This document shows, in pieces, positions 49,479 through 60,012 of a DNA stretch of 64,000 nt (position 1 is the stretch's first letter; every line of letters starts with the position of its first letter). This stretch comes from Parahoeflea olei. GTDB lineage: Bacteria > Pseudomonadota > Alphaproteobacteria > Rhizobiales > Rhizobiaceae. The stretch spans positions 198,648-262,647 of the forward strand of contig NZ_LQZT01000001.1 of NCBI RefSeq assembly GCF_001703635.1, in the 5' to 3' direction. Below the pieces are notes generated by a model that was not told where the DNA came from, did not search any database, and saw only the letters and a program-made list of their open reading frames with translations. A program made the translations under genes and the position numbers.

Positions 49479-49889
49479 TCATGGATGGGTTTCGGGCGTG
49501 ATGAGCTCGACGCCCGGGAAATAGCTGCGATAGGTGCCCGGGTCGCGCGTCAGGATCGCATAGCCCCGGATCGCCGCATGCGCGCCGATCAGGAAATCCG
49601 GAAGCACCTTGTCGCGCCGCCCGCCGCGCAGCCGGTAGAGCCGGAAGGCCTGGCCCGCGGCAAAGGCCGCCTCCCAAGGCAGGTTCTCACGTTGGAACTC
49701 CTCCATGTCGATCGCATCCATGGCGGCGTCATAGGTCTCGTAGCGGACGCTGAACTCGGAGAACACGATCGGGTTGATCACCAGCCCCCGGTCGAAGGCC
49801 TGGCCCAGCGCCGTCCGCGACCACTCCGCCCAGTCGGGGTCGCTGACAGCCAGATCGACCAGCACATTGGTGTCGACCAGCACGGGCAT
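49479..49889 (-). CDS. vapC: VapC-type PIN-domain toxin, second pair
   Basis: A 136-residue PIN ribonuclease with D6 in MPVLVDTNVLVDLA, Glu in VFSEFSVRYE, and Asp in LPDFLIGAHAAIRGYAILTRD. Start at ATG 49889, directly after its antitoxin gene. It is not a close copy of the first toxin. Its stop is 12 bases before ruvA, so ruvA may be read on the same message. Confidence 0.9.
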   Translation of the reverse strand: MPVLVDTNVLVDLAVSDPDWAEWSRTALGQAFDRGLVINPIVFSEFSVRYETYDAAMDAIDMEEFQRENLPWEAAFAAGQAFRLYRLRGGRRDKVLPDFLIGAHAAIRGYAILTRDPGTYRSYFPGVELITPETHP

Positions 49890-49892
49890 GGA

Positions 49893-50144
49893 TCAGCGGT
49901 CCCGCGTCATCTTCATCAGCTGGTCGGCGTCGATCGACTGGTCGCCTGTTCCCTCGAGCTTTCGCAAGGCCTTCAGGAAACGCTCCAGTCGCGCCCGGTT
50001 GGCCTTCTCCGCATGGCCATCGGCGGCGGCAATGATCAGGCGTCCGCCGTCGAAATCCACCGTTACCTCCGAGTTGGGCGCGATTCCCGCCCGCTCCCGG
50101 AGATGTTTGGGAATCGTGATCTGGCCTTTTTCCGAGACACGCAT
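49893..50144 (-). CDS. AbrB-type antitoxin, second pair
   Basis: An 83-residue AbrB/MazE-fold antitoxin (MRVSEKGQITIPKHLRERAG at the N-terminus) with a charged tail. The ATG at 50144 is preferred to a GTG at 50153. The 67 bases to the ruvC stop carry three ATGTCA repeats that may form an operator. It pairs with the PIN toxin that begins three bases later. Confidence 0.87.
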   Translation of the reverse strand: MRVSEKGQITIPKHLRERAGIAPNSEVTVDFDGGRLIIAAADGHAEKANRARLERFLKALRKLEGTGDQSIDADQLMKMTRDR

Positions 50145-50211
50145 CAAAAACACTCTGTTTGAATGAGTTGGAAAATGTCAAACAAACGTGAACATGTCAA
50201 GAACAAGCATG

Positions 50212-50718
50212 TCACTCCGCGGCCATGCGCCAGGCGGGCGAGCTGCGGTGGTGGGCGTGGCAGATGGCGATCGCCAGGGCGTCGGCGGCGTGGTCGCTAT
50301 CGAAGCTCGCCTTCGGCATCAGCACCTTGACCATCATGTGGATCTGCTTCTTGTCGCCGTGGCCGACGCCGATCACCGCCTTCTTGACGGCATTCGGCGC
50401 ATATTCGGCGACGCGAAGGCCGGCGCGCGCGGGAACCACCATGGCGATGCCGCGCGCCTGGCCGAGTTTCAGCGTGGCGGTGGCGTCCTTGTTGACGAAG
50501 GTGTTTTCGACCGCGGCCTCATAGGGCTGGTAGTGGTGCAGTACCTCTTCAAGCCCCACGAACAGCTGGTTCAAACGCGAGGCCAGATCGAGACTGGCGT
50601 CCGACTTGACGGTGCCTGAGGCCACGAACCGCAGCGAATTGCCGAGCGTGTCGACAATTCCCCATCCGCTGTGCCTGAGCCCGGGGTCGATCCCCATGAT
50701 CCGAATCGCATTCGCCAT
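50212..50718 (-). CDS. ruvC: Holliday junction resolvase RuvC
   Basis: Cuts Holliday junctions. The 168-residue product starts with [16 protein letters not shown], carrying the catalytic D11. The other acids are the Glu in [11 protein letters not shown] and the Asps in [17 protein letters not shown]. The ATG at 50718 is chosen because the longer ORF upstream does not fit the family start. It is the first of the ruv genes and is separated from yebC by the luciferase-to-dehydrogenase block. Confidence 0.97.
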   Translation of the reverse strand: MANAIRIMGIDPGLRHSGWGIVDTLGNSLRFVASGTVKSDASLDLASRLNQLFVGLEEVLHHYQPYEAAVENTFVNKDATATLKLGQARGIAMVVPARAGLRVAEYAPNAVKKAVIGVGHGDKKQIHMMVKVLMPKASFDSDHAADALAIAICHAHHRSSPAWRMAAE

Positions 50719-50874
50719 GAAACACATCCTATTTCTGCCGGTCCCAGGTTTCCACCGAATTCGTGAACAAACCGAAAACATTTACTTCGCGGGCGCACCG
50801 GGTTTGGCATTGCGGCGGCGGGTGCCTACATGGAGGCGGATAGAACAGCGCACCTTCTGGATGAAAGACCTCTC

Positions 50875-51861
50875 ATGACAGCCTTTTCCGTTCTCGATCT
50901 GTGTCCCGTCGTCGAAGGCGGCAGCGTGGCCGAAGCCCTTGCCGACACCCGCCGCATGGCGGCCCAGACCGAGGCCTCGGGCTTCACCCGTTTCTGGCTG
51001 GCCGAGCATCACGGCATGAAGGGGGTCGCCAGCGCCGCCACGGCGCTGGTGATCGCAGAAGCCGGGCACGCGACCAGCACCATCCGCATCGGCTCGGGCG
51101 GCGTGATGCTGCCCAACCATTCGCCGCTGGTGATCGCCGAACAGTTCGGCACGCTCGAAGCGCTGTTTCCGGGCCGCGTCGACCTGGGGCTCGGCCGCGC
51201 ACCCGGCACCGACATGATCACCGCCCGCGCGCTCAGGCGCAATCTCGAATCGGGCGCACAGAACTTCCCCGACGACATCCTCGAGCTCAAGCACTGGCTC
51301 GGCGAACCCGACGACACCAAGCTGATCGCGGTGCCCGGCGCCGGCTCGCATGTGCCGCTGTGGATCCTGGGTTCGAGCCTCTATTCGGCCCATCTCGCCG
51401 CGGCGCTGGGCCTGCCCTATGCCTTCGCCTCGCATTTCGCCCCCGACATGCTGTTCGAGGCGCTCGACATCTACCGTGCCAAGTTCACGCCGTCCGAACA
51501 ACTTGCCGAACCCTATGTGATCGCCGCCGTCATGGGCGTGATGGCCGATACCGACGCGGAGGCCGCGCATCTGTTCACCACCGTGCAGCAAACCTTTGTC
51601 AGCATGCGCCGCAACACCCGCGGCCGCATGCCGAAGCCGGTCGAAAGCATGGAGGCGATCTGGAGCGAGGCGGAGAAGATCGCCGTCGAGCACACGCTGC
51701 GCTATGCGGTCGTCGGCGGGCAGGAAACGGCGAAAAAGCAGATGCTGAGCTTCATCGACGCCACCAATGCCGACGAGATCATGATCTCGATGCCGATCCA
51801 TTCGATCGAGGCGCGGTTGAAATCCGTCGAGCTGTTCGGCGCGATGCGCGCCACCCTGTAG
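50875..51861 (+). CDS. LLM-class flavin-dependent monooxygenase (bacterial luciferase-like)
   Basis: A 328-residue TIM-barrel flavoprotein that uses FMN or F420. The motifs [20 protein letters not shown] and [22 protein letters not shown] (about 38-95) and the [14 protein letters not shown] loop match the MsnO8-like group. Substrate unknown; family members oxidise aldehydes, sulfonates or other small molecules. The ATG at 50875 begins MTAFSVLDL; a weak ribosome site lies upstream. It is divergent from ruvC and followed after 29 bases by the ureohydrolase gene. Confidence 0.88.
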   Translation: MTAFSVLDLCPVVEGGSVAEALADTRRMAAQTEASGFTRFWLAEHHGMKGVASAATALVIAEAGHATSTIRIGSGGVMLPNHSPLVIAEQFGTLEALFPGRVDLGLGRAPGTDMITARALRRNLESGAQNFPDDILELKHWLGEPDDTKLIAVPGAGSHVPLWILGSSLYSAHLAAALGLPYAFASHFAPDMLFEALDIYRAKFTPSEQLAEPYVIAAVMGVMADTDAEAAHLFTTVQQTFVSMRRNTRGRMPKPVESMEAIWSEAEKIAVEHTLRYAVVGGQETAKKQMLSFIDATNADEIMISMPIHSIEARLKSVELFGAMRATL

Positions 51862-51890
51862 CGGCAATCCCTGACCCAGACGGAAGCCCG

Positions 51891-52802
51891 ATGACCTCTT
51901 CTCCCACCTTCCTCGGATTACCCGACCGGCTGGACGAGGGCCGCGCGCCGCGGATGGTCCTGTTCGGCGCGGGGCACGGCAGCACCTATCGCGGCCAGGA
52001 CAGCACGGGCCATGCCCTGGCGCCCGATGCGATCCGCCGCACAAGCCTGCCGGACGCGGACCTCCTCACCCATTGGGATTTCGATCTCGGCGGCCCTCTC
52101 TTCGGCGACGGCCCAGTGTCCTGCATCGACGCCGGCAACCTGCCGGTCACGATGGGAGACGACGCCGCCAACAGGGACGCGATCGAGGCGCAGACGCGCA
52201 GCATTCTCGCGGCGGGAGCGGTGCCGCTGCTGCTGGGCGGCGACGATTCCGTCCCGATCCCGTTCCTCGCCGCCTTTGCCGGCCACGGCCCGGTCTGGGT
52301 GCTGCAGATCGACGCCCATATCGACTGGCGCGACGAGATCCGCGGCGCGCGGTACGGCTATTCGAGCCCGATGCGGCGGGCGAGCGAGATGCCCCATGTC
52401 GCAGGCCTGGTGCAGGTGGGCCTGAGGAGCGTGGGCAGCGCGCGGCGCGAGGAAATCGAGGCGGCGCGCGCCTATGGCAGCCGCTTCGTGACGGCGCGCC
52501 AGATCCATGCCGAGGGGGTGGAGGCCGCGCTCGCGCACATCCCCGAAGGCGCCAACGTGGTGATCACGCTCGATTGCGACGGCCTCGACCCCGCCGTCAT
52601 GCCGGGGGTGGCGGCGCGGACGCCCGGCGGGCTCAGCTACACCCAGGCGATCGACCTGATCGCCGGCGCGGGGCGGCGCGGGCGGATCATCGGCTTCGAT
52701 CTCGTCGAACTCTATCCGCCGGCCGATCTCGACGGGCTCTCGGCCCTGACTGCAGCCCGGCTGGTCGCCAACGCCATCGGCACGATCGCCCGGCAGGATT
52801 GA
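51891..52802 (+). CDS. Agmatinase/ureohydrolase-family protein
   Basis: A 303-residue member of the arginase superfamily, which hydrolyses guanidino groups to urea. Metal motifs: LLLGGDDSVPIP (usually GGDHS), LQIDAHIDWRDE (DxHxD) and ITLDCDGLDPAVMPG (DxDxxDP). The first motif has Asp where the classical ligand is His, seen in some members of the family. Substrate unknown; agmatine or a guanidino acid are possible. Likely in one transcription unit with the luciferase-like gene upstream. Confidence 0.85.
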   Translation: MTSSPTFLGLPDRLDEGRAPRMVLFGAGHGSTYRGQDSTGHALAPDAIRRTSLPDADLLTHWDFDLGGPLFGDGPVSCIDAGNLPVTMGDDAANRDAIEAQTRSILAAGAVPLLLGGDDSVPIPFLAAFAGHGPVWVLQIDAHIDWRDEIRGARYGYSSPMRRASEMPHVAGLVQVGLRSVGSARREEIEAARAYGSRFVTARQIHAEGVEAALAHIPEGANVVITLDCDGLDPAVMPGVAARTPGGLSYTQAIDLIAGAGRRGRIIGFDLVELYPPADLDGLSALTAARLVANAIGTIARQD

Positions 52803-52873
52803 TCCCCTACGAGAGTGGTGCTTTCCAAGCCCGGCCGGATTGCCCTATGCTCTGCGCCGGGAGGACATGCACC

Positions 52874-53854
52874 ATGGCGCAGCTGTCGCAACACATTGCG
52901 CGCGTCGTCGAGATCGCCAATGACCCGAGGGCCGCGGCCTCCTCGCGGCTGGCGGCCTCCTGGCGCCGGTCGCTCGACCATCACGGTCTCGATCCCGGAC
53001 AACGCCAGGGCGTGCAGCGGATCACCGAAACCGCGCTCGGCGAACGGCGGCTTCTCTCCGAGACCCTGCTGCGCATCGCCCTGCCCAAGCTCGACGCGCT
53101 CTACCAGCTGGTCGGCAGTTCGGGATGCGGCGTGCTCCTGACCGACGCCGACGGCGTGGTGCTGGACATGCGCGTAGCCGCAGGCGACCGCGGCATCTTC
53201 GAGCATTGGGGGCTGGCGCCGGGCGCCGACTGGTCGGAAGCCTCCGAGGGGACCAACGGCATCGGCACCTGCATCACCGAGACGCGGCGCGTGATCATCC
53301 ACCGCGACGAGCATTTCCATGCCCGCAACACGGCGATGAGCTGCATGGACGCGCCGATCTTCGGCCCGGAGGGCGAGTTGATCGGGGCGCTCGACGTCTC
53401 CTCGGCGCGCGCCGACCAGACCGAGGCCTTCAACCGTCTGATCGAGGCGATGGTGGCGCAGACCGCGCGGCAGATCGAGATCGACAGTTTCCGCGCGAGC
53501 TTCCCCAAGGCCCGCTTCATCGTCGCCGACGGCGATGGCGGCGACGCGGCGATGCTGCTCGCCGTCGACCCGAACGACATCGTGCTCGGCGCGACCCGCA
53601 GCGCCCGCCGGGCGTTCGGGCTCAAGCCTTCGGGCGCGCTCAAGCCGCTCCCGGCCTCCGACCTGTTCGGCCGGGAGGACGGCCCGACCGGCTTCGAGAA
53701 GGCCGAGCGGGCCGCGGTGATGCGGGCGCTGTCGCGCGCCGACGGCAATGTTTCGGAAGCCGCGCGCATGCTCGGCGTCGGCCGCGCCACGCTCTACCGC
53801 CGCATGAAACGTCTCGCCATCGGCGAAAGCACGGCCGACCTGTCTCGCTCCTGA
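52874..53854 (+). CDS. GAF-Fis transcriptional regulator without an AAA+ domain, AcoR-like
   Basis: A 326-residue regulator. The N-terminal and central part (about 20-200) is a GAF-like sensor of the AcoR type ([13 protein letters not shown], then [26 protein letters not shown]). The C-terminal Fis-type HTH is [31 protein letters not shown]. The sigma-54 AAA+ domain that normally sits between them is missing. A perfect palindrome overlaps its stop codon, and a sigma-54 promoter lies between it and the aldehyde dehydrogenase gene. It probably senses a metabolite for that gene. Confidence 0.85.
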   Translation: MAQLSQHIARVVEIANDPRAAASSRLAASWRRSLDHHGLDPGQRQGVQRITETALGERRLLSETLLRIALPKLDALYQLVGSSGCGVLLTDADGVVLDMRVAAGDRGIFEHWGLAPGADWSEASEGTNGIGTCITETRRVIIHRDEHFHARNTAMSCMDAPIFGPEGELIGALDVSSARADQTEAFNRLIEAMVAQTARQIEIDSFRASFPKARFIVADGDGGDAAMLLAVDPNDIVLGATRSARRAFGLKPSGALKPLPASDLFGREDGPTGFEKAERAAVMRALSRADGNVSEAARMLGVGRATLYRRMKRLAIGESTADLSRS

Positions 53855-53858
53855 GACA
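53841..53858. promoter_or_regulatory. Perfect palindrome TGTCTC-N6-GAGACA upstream of the dehydrogenase
   Basis: Half sites at 53841-53846 and 53853-53858 overlap the end of the regulator gene, about 50 bases before the -24 element. This is the usual place of an upstream activator site. It fits the dyad type bound by AcoR-like regulators. Confidence 0.6.
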
Positions 53859-53906
53859 GTTTGCCGCGGCCGGCCGCGGCCCCGGGGCTGACATCCGGCC
53901 CTGCAC

Positions 53907-53922
53907 TGGCATGCTGCCTGCA
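53907..53922 (+). promoter_or_regulatory. Sigma-54 (RpoN) type promoter of the aldehyde dehydrogenase
   Basis: TGGCATG-CTGC-CTGCA matches the consensus TGGCACG-N4-TTGCA at all but two positions. The GG of -24 (53908-53909) and the GC of -12 (53920-53921) are ten bases apart, as required. The ATG follows about 40 bases after -12. Confidence 0.75.
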
Positions 53923-53961
53923 TTCCCGGCGGAGGACCGGGGTCTTGCAGGAGGATACCGC

Positions 53962-55485
<1,524 letters not shown>

Positions 55486-55632
55486 GCCTCGGCAGGTCGC
55501 TTCGGCCGGCCCCCGCTTCCGGGCGGGGCCGCACCGGCCTGGCTGGCATCCATGCGGCCCGGCGTGAACGGAACCTCGATCTGCGCCGGAGCGATCCGGC
55601 GGCCTTCTGTTTAGTTCGCGAACCGAAAGCGG

Positions 55633-56379
55633 TCAGGCCGACAGCTTGGCCATGACCTCGTCGGAGACCTCGAAATTGGCGTAGACGTTCTGGACGTCGT
55701 CGTCGTCGTCGAGGGTGGCGATCAGCTTGAGCACGGATTGCGCCTTGTCCTCGTCGACCGGTGCGGAGGTCTGCGGCTTCCACACGGCCTTGACCGACTG
55801 CGCTTCGCCGAGCGCCTCTTCGAGCGCGCCCGAGACCTCGCCGATATCCTCGAAGGCGCAGAGGATGACGTGCTCTTCCTCGCCGGAGGTGACGTCGTCG
55901 GCGCCGGCCATGATCGCCGCTTCCATGATCGCGTCGGCATCGCCCGCGGAGGCGGGATAGATGATTTCGCCCACGCGCGAGAACATGAAGCCGACCGAGC
56001 CGGTTTCGCCGAGCGCGCCGCCCGACTTGGTGAAGGCCGCACGCACGCTCGAGGCGGTGCGGTTGCGGTTGTCGGTCAGCGCCTCGACGATGACGGCGAC
56101 GCCGCCCGGGCCGTAGCCCTCGTAGCGCACTTCCTCGTAGTTCTCGCTGTCGCCGCCGGCGGCCTTGTTGATGGCCCGCTGGATGTTGTCCTTGGGCATC
56201 GACTGCGCCTTGGCGTTCTGGATCGCGAGTCGGAGCCGCGGGTTCATCGCCGGGTCTGGCGCGCCCATCTTGGCGGCAACGGTGATTTCGCGTGCGAGCT
56301 TGGAGAACATCTTGGAGCGGACGGCGTCCTGCCGTCCCTTGCGGTGCATGATGTTTTTGAACTGTGAATGGCCGGCCAT
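55633..56379 (-). CDS. yebC: YebC/PmpR family regulatory protein
   Basis: A 248-residue protein of the TACO1/YebC family, which acts as a DNA-binding transcription factor and helps translate proline-rich stretches. The N-terminus [32 protein letters not shown] is exactly the family signature. It is the first of the yebC-ruvCAB order on the minus strand, now separated from ruvC by 4.9 kb of inserted genes. The length is normal, and the three-domain layout is complete ([21 protein letters not shown]). Confidence 0.96.
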   Translation of the reverse strand: MAGHSQFKNIMHRKGRQDAVRSKMFSKLAREITVAAKMGAPDPAMNPRLRLAIQNAKAQSMPKDNIQRAINKAAGGDSENYEEVRYEGYGPGGVAVIVEALTDNRNRTASSVRAAFTKSGGALGETGSVGFMFSRVGEIIYPASAGDADAIMEAAIMAGADDVTSGEEEHVILCAFEDIGEVSGALEEALGEAQSVKAVWKPQTSAPVDEDKAQSVLKLIATLDDDDDVQNVYANFEVSDEVMAKLSA

Positions 56380-56618
56380 AATGCCCCTGTGACTTGTTTT
56401 GAGTTCTGTGCCGTGGGATTTTGAATGGCCGCCTTATAAATCCGTTCCCGGTTTTCGTCCAGACGATAGGCTCCGTGAAGCGCCAATCAGTCCCGGGCCG
56501 CGGCCGGGTGCCGGCTTGCGGCTTGCCGGCGCCCGGATTTCTGCCGGCAAAGGCTTTACCCCGGCGCGCGATGCCCTAATCTTTCCGGGATCGTGCAAGC
56601 CACCTCGCGGAGCCGCCC

Positions 56619-57506
56619 ATGCCCCCGATGACAGTGCCCCCGATACCAGTGCCCCCGATACCAGCGCTTCTGGCGAAAGCCCTCCTGCTTGTCCTCGCGG
56701 TCGTCGCGCTCGCCACGCCGGTGCGCGCGCAGGAACCGCTGCGCCCCTTCAGCCAGTGCCTGGCGGTCGCCCAGGCGATCCCGGGCGCCATCTTCGCCAA
56801 CCTGACGCCGGACGATCTCGGGCGAGACCTGGCCATTCCCGCCCAGGCCGGCTCCGGAGAGGTCGAGATCATGTTCGCGGGTCACTCCACCTATGTCATC
56901 ACCACGCCCGCGGGCGTCAGCATCGCCACCGACTACAATGGCTGGGCGGGCCGCGTCGAAGTTCCCGACATCGTCACCATGAACAAGGCGCATTCCTCGC
57001 ATTTCACGCTGACGCCGGACGCGCGCATCGCCCATGTGCTGCGCGGCTGGAGCTTCGACGGCACGCCCGCCGATCACGACGTGGTGGTGGAAGACGTCTA
57101 TGTCCGCAACGTCACCACCGACATCCGCGATTACGGCGCGATGGAGCCCGACGGCAATTCGATCTTCATCTTCGAGGTGGCGGATCTCTGCATCGGCCAT
57201 CTGGGCCACCTGCACCACGGCCTCGAAGACCGGCATTTTGCCCAGATCGGCCGGCTCGACATCGTCATGGTGCCGGTCGATGGCGGCCTGACGCTGAGCC
57301 ACGAGGCCATGACCGGGATTGCCCGGCGGCTGCAATCCTCGATCCTCTTGCCCATGCACCGGCGCGGCGCGCCGCTGTCGCGCTTTATCGACATGATGGG
57401 CGACAGGTTCCTGGTCGACCATGTCAATCAAGACAGTTTCACCGTGTCGGCGCGCGGCCTGCCGCGCCAGCCGACCATCGTCATCCTGAAGGGGGTGGGA
57501 GCATGA
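56619..57506 (+). CDS. Secreted metallo-beta-lactamase-fold protein, UlaG-like
   Basis: The 295-residue product has an N-terminal signal region (about 1-38) with an unusual MPPMTVPPIPVPPIPA start, made by a short repeat in the DNA. The fold motifs are FAGHSTYVITTPAGVSIATDYNGW, then AHSSHFT, and later GHLGHLHHG and LLPMHRRG. This matches UlaG-type lactamase-fold hydrolases, although the canonical HxHxDH metal site is not complete. It overlaps the next gene by four bases. Role unknown; no other gene near it suggests a pathway. Confidence 0.8.
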   Translation: MPPMTVPPIPVPPIPALLAKALLLVLAVVALATPVRAQEPLRPFSQCLAVAQAIPGAIFANLTPDDLGRDLAIPAQAGSGEVEIMFAGHSTYVITTPAGVSIATDYNGWAGRVEVPDIVTMNKAHSSHFTLTPDARIAHVLRGWSFDGTPADHDVVVEDVYVRNVTTDIRDYGAMEPDGNSIFIFEVADLCIGHLGHLHHGLEDRHFAQIGRLDIVMVPVDGGLTLSHEAMTGIARRLQSSILLPMHRRGAPLSRFIDMMGDRFLVDHVNQDSFTVSARGLPRQPTIVILKGVGA

Positions 57507-58093
57507 AGCGAAGACACTGCCTGATGCTGATTGGCGCGCTTGTCCTGGCGTTCACCCTGCCCGCCGCCCTCCCCGTGTCCCGGGCCGCCGAGGCGGCAAG
57601 CGAGCGGGAGAGGCTGTTTGCGGCCCTGAAGGGCGCGGAAAACGAACGCGCGGGCCGGCTCGCCGAAAACGCGATCTGGCAATGGTGGATCGACCAGGCC
57701 CCCACGCCCGGGGTGCGCGCGAACCTCGATCGCGGCATGGAGCGGCGCGCGGCCTATGATTTCGAGGCGGCGGAACAGGCACTCGACAGCGTCATCGCCG
57801 AGGCGCCCGGCTATGCCGAGGGCTACAACCAGCGCGCCTTCGTGCGCTTCCTGCGCGACAATCCGGACGGCGCGCTTGACGATCTCGAGCGCGCCGTCGA
57901 CCTGGAACCTGACCATTTCGGCTCCTGGTCGGGGATGTATCATGTGCTGATGCGGCTTGGCCGTCCGGAGGCTGCGATCGCGGCGCTGTCGCGGGCGGTG
58001 ACGATCCATCCCTGGCTCAAGGAGCGCGGCATGCTGCCGCCCGATCCCGATGCGAAACGACCGCTGATCAAGGGCAAGCAGCAGGACCTGTGA
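57503..58093 (+). CDS. Secreted TPR protein
   Basis: The 196-residue product has a signal peptide (about 1-29) and two or three tetratricopeptide repeats (about 75-175; RRAAYDFEAAEQALDSVIAEAPGYAEGYNQRAFVRFLRDNPDGALDDLERAV). The start ATG overlaps the stop of the lactamase-fold gene (ATGA), so the two are translated together. It probably serves as a binding partner for that enzyme. Both lie alone between yebC and the phosphoesterase gene. Confidence 0.85.
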   Translation: MKRRHCLMLIGALVLAFTLPAALPVSRAAEAASERERLFAALKGAENERAGRLAENAIWQWWIDQAPTPGVRANLDRGMERRAAYDFEAAEQALDSVIAEAPGYAEGYNQRAFVRFLRDNPDGALDDLERAVDLEPDHFGSWSGMYHVLMRLGRPEAAIAALSRAVTIHPWLKERGMLPPDPDAKRPLIKGKQQDL

Positions 58094-58114
58094 GCTGAGA
58101 AACCGGAGCTCGGC

Positions 58115-58939
58115 TCAGCTCCAGAACGGCGGCATCGTCTCGATCAGCCGCGGGCCGATGCGCAAGGGCGCGATCTTTTCGGCAAGCCCGGTGCGGTCGG
58201 AAATCTCGACGGCGACGCCGCAGATCGTGGCCGGTCCCGACGCCGCCTCGAAGCGGCCCTTGGGGATGCGCGACAGGAACCGGTTGATCGGCTCCTCCTT
58301 GTCCATGCCGATCGAGGAATCATAGTCGCCGCACATGCCGGCATCCGACAGATAGGCGGTGCCGCCATTGAGGATCTGCGCGTCCGCGGTCGGCACATGG
58401 GTGTGCGTTCCGACCACGAAGCTCGCGCGCCCGTCGACGAAATGGGCAAAGCAGAGTTTCTCGCTGGTGGCTTCCGCGTGGAAATCGAACACGACCGCAT
58501 CCGCCTGCTCGCCGAGCGGACAGGCATCGAGGATCGCCTCGCCGCAGGAGAACGGATCGTCGAGATCGGGGTGCATGAACACCCGGCCCATGACATTGGC
58601 CACCAGCACCCGGGCGCCGTTGCGCGCGACATAGAGATTGGAGCCGCGCCCCGGCGTGCCGGCGGGATAATTGGCGGGCCTCAGGAACCGGTCCTGGCGG
58701 TCGGCATAGACGAGCGCCTCGCGCTGGTCCCAGACATGATTGCCGGTGGTGACGACGTCGGCACCGGCATCGAGCGTTTCGAGGAAGATGTCCTCGGTGA
58801 TGCCGAACCCTCCGGCCGCGTTCTCGCCATTGACGATGACGAAATCCAACGCGAAATCGCGGATCAGACCGGGAAGGCGGTCCCAGACCGCGGTGCGGCC
58901 GGATCGTCCGACCATGTCTCCAAGAAACAACAGGCGCAT
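58115..58939 (-). CDS. YmdB-type metallophosphoesterase (TIGR00282)
   Basis: The 274-residue product has the full calcineurin-like metal set: FLGDMVGRSG, VNGENAAGGFG, TTGNHVWD, DFHAEATSEK and GTHTHVPTAD. Members of this family hydrolyse 2',3'-cyclic nucleotides and affect biofilm and stress behaviour in Bacillus. It starts seven bases after the 5-FTHF cyclo-ligase stop on the same strand, so the two form an operon. Confidence 0.92.
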   Translation of the reverse strand: MRLLFLGDMVGRSGRTAVWDRLPGLIRDFALDFVIVNGENAAGGFGITEDIFLETLDAGADVVTTGNHVWDQREALVYADRQDRFLRPANYPAGTPGRGSNLYVARNGARVLVANVMGRVFMHPDLDDPFSCGEAILDACPLGEQADAVVFDFHAEATSEKLCFAHFVDGRASFVVGTHTHVPTADAQILNGGTAYLSDAGMCGDYDSSIGMDKEEPINRFLSRIPKGRFEAASGPATICGVAVEISDRTGLAEKIAPLRIGPRLIETMPPFWS

Positions 58940-58946
58940 CGGCTCT

Positions 58947-59519
58947 CTATACGCCCTGCGAAAACGAGCGCAAGCCTTGTTCGGTCAGGATCATCTCGAG
59001 CGGCACGTCATGGGCTTCCGCCGGCAGCGCGTCCACCCGCTGGATCGAAAACGCCGTGCCGATCAGCCGCGGCGTGCGGCCCTTGGCGCGGAGCCGGGCG
59101 ATGGCCCGGTCGTAATGGCCGGCACCGTAGCCAAGCCGGTTGCCCGCATCGTCGAAAGCCGACAGCGGCATCATCAGGAGATCCGGGTCGAGCACGGTCG
59201 CCTCGGGGCCCGGCCCGCTCGTGCCGAAACCGGTATCGACCAATTCCGCCCCGCGGATGAATTCCCGGAAGACGATGGTCTGCCGGTCGAGCACCACCGG
59301 CAGGCAAAGCCGGGCCCCGCGCTGGGCGAACCGGGCCATCATCGGCCGCAGGTCCGGTTCCGAGCGGATCGGCAGATAGCCCGCGATCACCGTGCCCGGC
59401 TCGAACGCCACCGCTTCGGCCGCCTCCGCCATGGCAAGGCTCATGTCGATTCGCCGCTCCGGGGCCAGTGAGTCGCGTTTCGTCAGCATCGCCGCGCGGA
59501 TGCCTGCCTTGGTGTCCAT
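58947..59519 (-). CDS. 5-formyltetrahydrofolate cyclo-ligase
   Basis: Converts 5-formyl-THF to 5,10-methenyl-THF with ATP. The 190-residue product has KAGIRAAMLTKRDSL at the start, the substrate loop GYLPIRSEPDLRPM and the ATP site motif GNRLGYGAGHYDRAIA (about 135-150). The ATG at 59519 has GGAGACAGGA upstream. In proteobacteria this gene often lies behind the 6S RNA gene; a candidate 6S RNA lies on the same strand at 60013-60174. Confidence 0.92.
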   Translation of the reverse strand: MDTKAGIRAAMLTKRDSLAPERRIDMSLAMAEAAEAVAFEPGTVIAGYLPIRSEPDLRPMMARFAQRGARLCLPVVLDRQTIVFREFIRGAELVDTGFGTSGPGPEATVLDPDLLMMPLSAFDDAGNRLGYGAGHYDRAIARLRAKGRTPRLIGTAFSIQRVDALPAEAHDVPLEMILTEQGLRSFSQGV

Positions 59520-59726
59520 TCCTGTCTCCCGGTCTGCTGGCACAATCGCCATCGTCAAGGCGGTCGCTGTCCCAGGATCGGACAGCTGCGCCAGACAGGT
59601 CACATTTTAACGGGCTGCTTTACCGCTTGTATACGGTACGGACGAAACAGATCTTGCCCCGCGCCGGTCGATCTTCGAACAACGTCGCTGAACCGATGTG
59701 TCGTTGATCCTGAAGTCTGTACGCCC

Positions 59727-59936
59727 ATGCCCCAGCCACCCGACGGCTTGACCCAAGCCGAATGCACCTGCCTGCTCCTGACCGCCGAAGGCCGGAGCAT
59801 CTGCCAGATCGCCCATGCCATCGACGCACACGAACAGGCCGTCCAGGCGCATCTCGATTCGGCGCGGCAGAAGCTTGCGGCAACCTCGAACCTGCAGGCC
59901 ATCGCGCGGGCGCTGAAGCTGGGGCTGATCGGGTAG
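59727..59936 (+). CDS. Stand-alone LuxR-type helix-turn-helix protein
   Basis: The 69-residue product is only a GerE/LuxR DNA-binding domain: LTQAECTCLLLTAEGRSICQIAHAIDAHEQAVQAHL, then SARQKLAATSNLQAIARALKLGLIG. There is no sensor part. Such short proteins are found in Rhizobiales. The reading frame lies opposite longer, low-quality frames on the minus strand. It stands between the cyclo-ligase gene and the candidate 6S RNA, in opposite direction to both. Confidence 0.75.
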   Translation: MPQPPDGLTQAECTCLLLTAEGRSICQIAHAIDAHEQAVQAHLDSARQKLAATSNLQAIARALKLGLIG

Positions 59937-60012
59937 CGGGAAATTCTCGAAGATCCGCGGGGCACCGCCCGGTGGCAGGCGCGCAACGGCGGGGTACAGA
60001 AGCCGCAAGCGG

